64,000 nucleotides of DNA from Echinarachnius parma (taxonomy: Eukaryota; Echinodermata; Echinoidea; Clypeasteroida; Echinarachniidae), in contig JBAMJV010002953.1 in NCBI GenBank assembly GCA_037951105.1, forward strand, positions 55,719-119,718. The letters run 5' to 3'. A program made the position numbers and the translations under genes. The stretch's first letter is position 1. Every line of letters starts with the position of its first letter. Positions 57,040 through 64,000 of the stretch are shown in pieces. The notes under the pieces are model-generated. The model did no database searches. It was not told the DNA's origin and saw only the letters and a program-made list of their open reading frames with translations.

Positions 57040-58398
57040 AAGTAATAAATCATTTACAAAAGATAATGACGTCAAACAGAAGTCGCCAAATTTGAATCAA
57101 GAATAATTTATTATGGTAATTCCATCCACGGTCAAACGGTAATAACCTATTTTGCTCAAACTTCCATAGACTATTTCTCCAATTTAGTATGTTAATTTAA
57201 AGAAAAATCAGCCATAATTTGCACGGGGATGGAGATGAGCGTCCGGTCAATCGTAACTAGACTAGTACATAACACTGATCCATGAAGTGTGTATTTCGCG
57301 CCTTGCGCAAGTTGTCTGCAAGATGGCACCGCACGTACGTCTGATCTATTAATCCGAACCACCTTTATCACGTTTATAAACTCCGGTGATTGCCCCTAGA
57401 TTGCGAAATCGAGTCACCCAATCAAAATAGTTCCACGCCTATTACTTAGAGGTTGCTCCCCTAATCAACGCGTCGTCCTTCTCCGGGGTCATCGGTCTAA
57501 AATAATCAGAGTCCGGATCAATTGTCCTTTACCAGCTTGATCTTGCAGCGGTTAGGTTTCCTTTTCTTCTTAAAATGGCATTAATATAATTATAGTTTGA
57601 TCCCTATTCCCCCCTCCTTGTTCATTCTTGTTATCCTGCAGAGGCGTTTTTTCTCGGAACTGACGTTTTAATAAAGTGAGTCAATGATATCTGAAATGCA
57701 GCTAAATAATATTTTTGAGGAAATCCTTCATGCAACAACTGGTAGATGTTTACGAAGGTAGTGACCAACTCTTGCCCTGAGGTTGTGATATTTAGTAAGA
57801 ATATTACCCAAAAAATACCCTAGCAATCATTATACGGTATTTCCGAGAATTCTGAGTTAATTCCTAGTGTTTTTCATTGCCGAATGGGACCGGAGTTCGT
57901 GCAGGTCAATTAACTTCTTTTTTGTTTTCTTTTTTTACAAAACTAAAGCTTTCATTTTGTTGTTATTGTAGGCCTTGTCCGCGTTACTGAAGTTGCATTT
58001 ATACTTTTAAAACTGCTACAATAAGGAGCGTACAGATTTTGAAGCGCACCTTTGTTGTATGTGTGGTTGACCTTCCATAGGATAAATCAAACATTCGTTT
58101 TTATCTTCTTTCAAATGTATTGAAGTATAACTTATAGACAGAAGAAAATAGAGGCATACGCGGTCAACAGACTTCTACAAAACAAAGCGCCGATTTTCAA
58201 ATTGGTATTTTAACATTGTAACATAATTCGAAATACTCAAACTTTTTGCAAGTTGGGATAGTTCAATGCGCATTACCTCTTGCAATTGTTGATTGTTTGT
58301 TTGTTTGTTTATTTTGGGTTTGTTTTGTTTTTTGTTGGGGGGGGGGGATCTTTTGATTTATTTTACTTCGTCTTCCTGCATATAATAATTAACAATAT
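57040..58398. other. Non-coding stretch
   Basis: No gene recognised. Includes a run of nine G near 58340. 57230-57560 is less AT-rich than its neighbours. Confidence 0.4.
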
Positions 58399-58958
58399 GG
58401 ATAGTTGAGTTTTGGTAAAGAGAGTACAGTTTTGGTAAAACTGAATTTTAGTAACCAAACCCTGCACCATTACATTACAAACTAATAGTAATAACTCCAC
58501 CATACTCGAAATTAATACAAAATTTAAAACGGCTAAGTAAAAAGCCTGTTAACATTCAAAAGGAACCGTTCAAACTCAAGAGGGCGCTAATTAAATACTC
58601 ATTGGTTTCAACCATTTTAAATCAAATATTGTGCCTGTGATGTATTTTACAAATAGTGATTAGATAGAGAGATAATCAACAACTAGGCTATTTAAAAACC
58701 ACTTTTGTAAATTTTTGAAAAGACGAAGCATTACAAAAAAAAAGTAACGGCTGATTCAAAATCGTCGAATAATTGTGGAGCCCCACAATTATTACAAATG
58801 GTTATGTTTATGGATATTTCAGCCATTTCTGAACCGATTTCGATAAAATTAAGTTTATTCTGTCATTAAAATTGTATGCTCTTTGAAATTTGACACTCAA
58901 TTTTTCATTATCTCACCAACAAATTATTTTGTGTAGCGCCCAAAACTCAACTATCCCT
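58399..58958 (-). mobile_element. Family A MITE copy
   Basis: Right end CTATCCC followed by TTAA at 58959-58962; the left end starts at GGATAGTTGAG with its TTAA degraded. Central 26-bp palindrome at 58768-58793 with a single mismatched pair. Confidence 0.8.
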
Positions 58959-59355
58959 TTAATTTCATTCCATGTATGACATAACGTGCCATAATGTTGT
59001 GTATCGTGTATTGTTTTTGCATGCATTAAATGTATTCATCTTTTTTCATGGATGGGTCGGGTGAGTTGTTATTATTTATTTTTACTGTTAGTTTGTTGTT
59101 GTTGTTTTTGTGTCTGTTTGTTTGTTTTTTGGCCTATTTGGTGTGGTTTTTTGTGTGTGTTTGTCTGCTTGGGGGTTTTGAGTGATTTTATCATTTGAGC
59201 GATCACTTTGCGACGTATTGATCGTTATTCCCGTTTATATCCGTTCATTTGTCAGCCCCTCCACATTGAAACGCCAAGAATTGGACATGAATATTGATGG
59301 TTTGTAACAAAACGCTGACAACATTTCTCACGTCGGAACTCAGAAATATAAACGA

Positions 59356-59416
59356 CACACACGCACACACACACACACACACGCAAACACACACACACAC
59401 CCACGCACACACACAA
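59356..59416 (+). repeat. (CA)n microsatellite
   Basis: ACACAC repeats with occasional ACGC and ACCC interruptions; frames reading VCVC or HTHT arise from it. Confidence 0.9.
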
Positions 59417-59814
59417 GCGCCAAAAAAAAACAGACAAACACACACGTTACATGCAAAAAGATGCACCTTTTTGTCACAGCATGCATATATTCGATTGAAC
59501 ATAACGTATCGAACATGAATATCGATTCGATATTATTTTGTATAAAGGAAACGCTGACATCTTTGAAATGGTTGTGATATGATTGACATACATACAGACG
59601 CATGCACTAACATACACACTTTCAAATACACATACGGTTAACTCTATCCCTACACCTGCATATTTCTATAAATGTGTTTCGAGAGAATATCATATATCAT
59701 GAAATATACATGCACTGATTTAAAACAGAAGCACAAATCTGTCAAATCAGAAAAATGAAATATGCGCACGAATCCCTTTGTTGGTTCTCACTATTTTTTT
59801 ACACACAAGCACAT

Positions 59815-60058
59815 ATTAAGAGCTTAATTCCAAAATATGCTAAATCCACGTTTTCAACTGTGGAGAAAAGTAGGTTTCTTTGTCCAACTTTGTTGACATG
59901 CTTACGGGAACATGAAACTGGAACGTTTCATATTTGTATTTTGATTGTGTAATTTGTCAAAAAATGTTGATTTCTACGTAGCTTATTAATCATAGATAAT
60001 GTTCACTAATTTTGTTTATGGAAAGTGAATTTAGCGCCTTTTGGAACTAAGCTCTTCA
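59815..60058. mobile_element. Hairpin MITE, family C copy 4
   Basis: AAGAGCTTAATTCCAAAA at the left and TTAGCGCCTTTTGGAACTAA-GCTCTTCA at the right. Confidence 0.75.
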
Positions 60059-63000
60059 TAATACAGACATGGACACACACAACACAAACACACCCACGAG
60101 CATGTGTCTCTTTCCCAACCTTATTCAGTTTTCATTAACAAAAATGTTGTTTTAGGAACTATATAACATATCACTAAATCGCTAAAAACAAATTCAATAG
60201 TTTCTCATCAAATAAATGTAATGAATGACAACATACATTGGCTATCTCATGCTTATTCTCATATCCTCTCTCCCTTTCCCTATTAGTTATCATGTAAGAT
60301 ATATTTATCTATTTAGTTGTTATTTATTTATGCTTGTAATACCCGTCTCTATATCATTAGCATAGTAAGTTAATTTATTCAACAAAACGTATCCTATATT
60401 GTATTAATCATATTGTTTATTTACGGAGTGTATAATTTTTTCCATTTGCAAAATGGCTTTTAGTTTATCCTGACAATTTTCATTCGTTCCTCCTTCTCCT
60501 CCTTCTCTTTCGATTTATAATCATTTTACTTTGCCTGGAATAATGATCATCTTAAAGTTTTTTTTAAGAGATTATTAATATAAACATAGTGTAATTAGAT
60601 AACCAAACCATATTAGATGTCTTGTTTTTTACGCCAAACATATATATAATATGCACAATAAAAGGGGATGTACATTATTTACGTAGGCCTACTTTCAAAT
60701 GGTATAAGGTTTATCGTTCAAGTTACCAATTTATTCTAGTTATTAGTTAATATGACTTTTACAAGAAATGTGAACACTGGTCGATTGGTTTCTCTCGAAA
60801 AAATGTTTTAACTGACATCCAACAAATATCCTATAATCACATCGAGAATAGCAAGCTTACAAAACAAAAGTTTGCACGAAATCGGTTTAAAAATGAATGG
60901 TTAATTTTTGGAAGAAATAATAGAGTAACTGATTAAAACAAACACATATCAAAATATTTAAAAATAATTTGTAATAAAACATATAACAATCGGATGTAGT
61001 CATTTTGATGTGATGAAGCTAAACCAGTATAAAAATGAGACATCTAAAATAACCAAATTATGTTATAAACAAATGAAATTTTGATGTGATAAATTATTAA
61101 GAATAACTTTTGTTAATATTCGAATAGAAGTGGTCATCTGTATGTTTGTACCTGATCTATTTTGATTGGAAAAACACATTGTTTTTGTGTGCATGCTATT
61201 TGATGAGCTTAAACTTTTGTAATTTTATATATATGAGTACATATTTGCTAGTTATGTATAACTGAGAATTTTGTCGTTGTTGTAAATCCAGAAATAGAAC
61301 CAAACAAATAAACAGTAGATGCCCAAGAGTTTGATATGCATGAATTAGTGCAATTTGTTCGGTAAACTAAATTATATCAATGTCAGACATTTAAATAATC
61401 ACAAATATTTTTTGAAAATAATGATAACGATAATAACAAATTGTGCTGCCTTATTAAGCGCATTATACTGAGGGCGCTTTAGATTTGATAAATTAAAGAA
61501 TAGTTATTATATACACATTTACATTAAATACAAAATGACACCGATCATTAATGGAAACAATATGAGTAAGTAAAATACAATCAGAAAAAAATAGTAGTAA
61601 CACGAAAAGGGGGTAAACCTCAAACACAATTGTGTGCGTTCTACTTATACACCAAAATAACAGAATATTATACGTGTCATGTTTACGTTTTATAAATTAA
61701 ATATCAATTGTAATTGATAATAATGAAGTGATCATTAAGTACCAGAAACATAACGCTTTTTAATGTTAGGAGCGAAGAGATAGTCTTTAAGATTATAAGC
61801 GAATGACGTTACACAAGTTACAAACAAAAATATCATATTTCCAAATTAACAAATGTAGTTAAGTAATTTAAGTATGGTTTAAACTTAAGTTAGCACTAGA
61901 GGATGTATGAGTTTGATTCCCATACTGTGTTTTAATGAAACTAACTAGTTGCCTTTTTATGTATGGGGTGATGCGGTTTCAACTTAAGTTAAAAGAAACA
62001 CTTATCGAAAATCATAAAATCTACGAATAAGGAAACATTTTACAATTCCATTTTGTTTTCATAGACTAATCTAAATAAAGTTAATAGTGCGCGTGGAGCA
62101 GTATTGCAACAAGGTAACATAACAACATGATAAGCAATAAGCGCAAATCTATAAAACAAAATTGCTTAGTTTAAAAACAAATGAAAACATGAATTACTTT
62201 ACTCACATGCAAAAACAAATATTAAAAAAATCAGTTACTCACCTTACTATTGCAGGAAGAAGAGGGAAATATGAATTCCCAAAAATGTTTTTCTACAAAT
62301 TAAAACAAAATATTTTTTTCTTGGTGTGCGGGCGAAACTGTATGACATCCAGGCGCTCAAAACTATGGTAGAATTGCAAATAAGGCACGATTCTTTCACG
62401 ATTTGTCTTCTCATTAACCGAATAACCTAGATTTATTAATATTGCAAGAAACTGTCGAATGTTCTATAAAAAGAACAACTTTTTGGTCTAGAATATTAAT
62501 TGATGCGCTGGTCAAAACGGTTTGCGAAACGAAGGAGGACAACAAAACGGCAAGTGCGTCTCCGTTGGAAGTTGTTTTCTTAACTGGATCAACGCAGAGG
62601 TGCGCGGATGGTTTTTGATCCAGCCCAAACTGCATCAGTTTCCACGTTACCACGGCAACCGCGATGAGAATCTACTCTGTACACGAGTGCGGTGTGGGTA
62701 TCCCTCTTGTTTTCAGCGAGTGGCCTAAATATGTATCACCGGGGATTATTAGACCTAAATGCCATTTAAAGATTTTCTCCTTGACATGCTTTCCTTTTTT
62801 CCGTTCCCCCTTTGTTTGTTCTCTCAACACTAATTTGGGGTGAGATGAATAGATTTATTGCCCAACTCACTTGATAAAAAAGGAAAATATATATTCTTTG
62901 ACTTTGTGAATATTTGGCAAAACTTCGTACCTACCCTAAAGGAAAAGATTATTTTAAGCTTTTCTGGTATTTTTTTCGGTATATATAAGTAACGTGAGGA

Positions 63001-63753
63001 TTGTTGTGGTTATAAATGTAATTTTGTCCAAAAAAGAAAACTAATTGCCTCGATTATTTTTAAAACTTTCTAGAAGCCTTTCATTTAAGATGCCTTTATT
63101 CTAAGAGGTCAGTATCTTTCAAATTGTTCAAAATCGTCATCAAAGAAAATTAGTTTGATAAAGATTGATATTGTGGTTTCTTCAAAATCTGATTGTGCTT
63201 GAAATTCGAATCACTTTCTTTTGTGTCGCATGTGTAGTTTGGTTTTGAACAATAGATTCACGTGATACGTTTTTTCTTTGCGATAATTTCGCAAGGATGA
63301 AGGATAATTTCGCAATTGGTTTTTCTGTATTTTGTCTTGTTCGACTTTAAATCAAAAAGTAGATCAGTAAAATTGGCCTTACTTTAAAATATTTCTTGGT
63401 CATTTGGTTTGATGGTAACCGTAAACATTACTATAATTTAGAAATGACTAATTTGTAAGGTGATCTAAAAGAATACAAAATAGGATATATTATGTTTAAC
63501 ATTGCACCTATACAGTACACATTACGAAACGGTAATAGCCTAATAATACATGTTATCGTATTTATGCGCGAATCAACATAAGATTATTACCGTAGTTTCA
63601 TAAATCCAAAGTGCAATTTATAACTTATTACTCTAAACTATGTATGCAACAGTAACAGTACAATTTCTATTTCTTCAATTACTAATACTATTGATGGTAT
63701 AAATAATCTTAGAAATGTAACAAAAAATAATACCACTATAAAAAAAATGTACA
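60059..63753. other. AT-rich intergenic stretch
   Basis: No coding sequence recognised. The only pocket of higher GC is about 62500-62730, which contains the X-box-like site. Confidence 0.45.
62646..62659. promoter_or_regulatory. Candidate RFX X-box
   Basis: GTTACCACGGCAAC matches the imperfect palindrome GTTNCCATGGNAAC of RFX sites at 11 of the 12 defined positions. It lies in a GC-richer island. Ciliary gene promoters often carry such sites; no adjacent gene could be identified. Confidence 0.4.
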
Positions 63754-63757
63754 TTAA

Positions 63758-64000
63758 AGAGGTAGTACAGTTTTGGTAAGGCTGAGCTTTAGTAACCAAA
63801 ACCTGCAAAATAACACTTCAAACTAATAGGTATAACTCCACCATGCTCAAAAGGTATAGAAAATTACAAACGACTAATTAAAAAGCCTGTTATCATTCAA
63901 AAAGAGCCATTAAAACACAAAAGGGCGCTCTCTAAAAAGGCATAGGTTTCAACCATTTTCATACAAAATGATGCATGTGATGTTTTGTTGAAATGATGAT
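63758..64000 (-). mobile_element. Family A MITE, running off the window end
   Basis: TTAA at 63754-63757, then AGAGGTAGTACAGTTTTGGT and the usual inner segments, up to the last base. Confidence 0.8.

Noticed and set aside
62414..62653. 79-residue minus-strand and 68-residue plus-strand frames
   Set aside because: No domain, no splice support and no second exon; the only notable content is the X-box-like site.

Overview
The window is animal (metazoan) nuclear DNA: AT-rich, intron-dense, with short exons separated by kilobase introns and a heavy load of non-LTR retrotransposons, MITEs and foldback elements. The types of short repeat (TTAA-flanked MITEs, small hairpins with GTTGCAGAAA or GTGTTTCACAAAG ends, CR1/L2-like LINE remains) suggest a marine invertebrate, possibly a deuterostome such as an echinoderm or hemichordate. 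That placement is inference, not proof.

The one clear host locus is a plus-strand, multi-exon 12-TM major facilitator gene resembling SLC18B1, the vesicular polyamine/amine transporter-like branch of SLC18. It runs from an ATG at 11346 to a TGA at 38723. Thirteen exon positions join with matching splice phases (1635 nt, 544 codons plus stop, counting a tentative 12-nt microexon and one copy of a duplicated exon). Upstream, 1753-1899 and 3023-3125 are the last two coding exons of a tandem paralogue on the same strand, with the same phases; its penultimate exon is also 147 nt. The two genes are therefore arrayed head to tail.

Inside the gene, 15914-19621 is tandemly duplicated as 19622-23464. 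The duplication copies a 148-nt coding exon (17084-17231 and 20794-20941), a hairpin element and the 5' part of a LINE. Because 148 is not a multiple of three, using both copies would hit a stop after five codons. The LINE ends in nine CATTGT repeats only four bases before a splice-acceptor AG, and a TTAA-MITE is inserted cleanly in its reverse transcriptase ORF.

Region by region: 1-11300 holds the paralogue's 3' end, TTAA MITEs, a nested 53-bp tandem repeat and a 4.4-kb DNA transposon with about 1-kb inverted termini. 11346-38723 is the transporter gene with its introns, holding foldback elements, a nested 0.87-kb palindrome, a SINE, microsatellites and MITEs. 39138-52620 holds three LINE remnants and more MITEs. 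52620-64000 is mostly non-coding, with one minus-strand candidate secreted-peptide exon near 53.3 kb and a candidate RFX X-box near 62.65 kb.

The most unusual signals are the frame-breaking exon duplication, the LINE tail at a splice acceptor, a MITE family whose central palindrome differs between copies yet stays self-complementary, a repeat array carrying octamer-type palindromes every 163-175 bp, and the nested palindrome at 26 kb. All family names come from reading translated sequence and recalled family features; no database search was possible.
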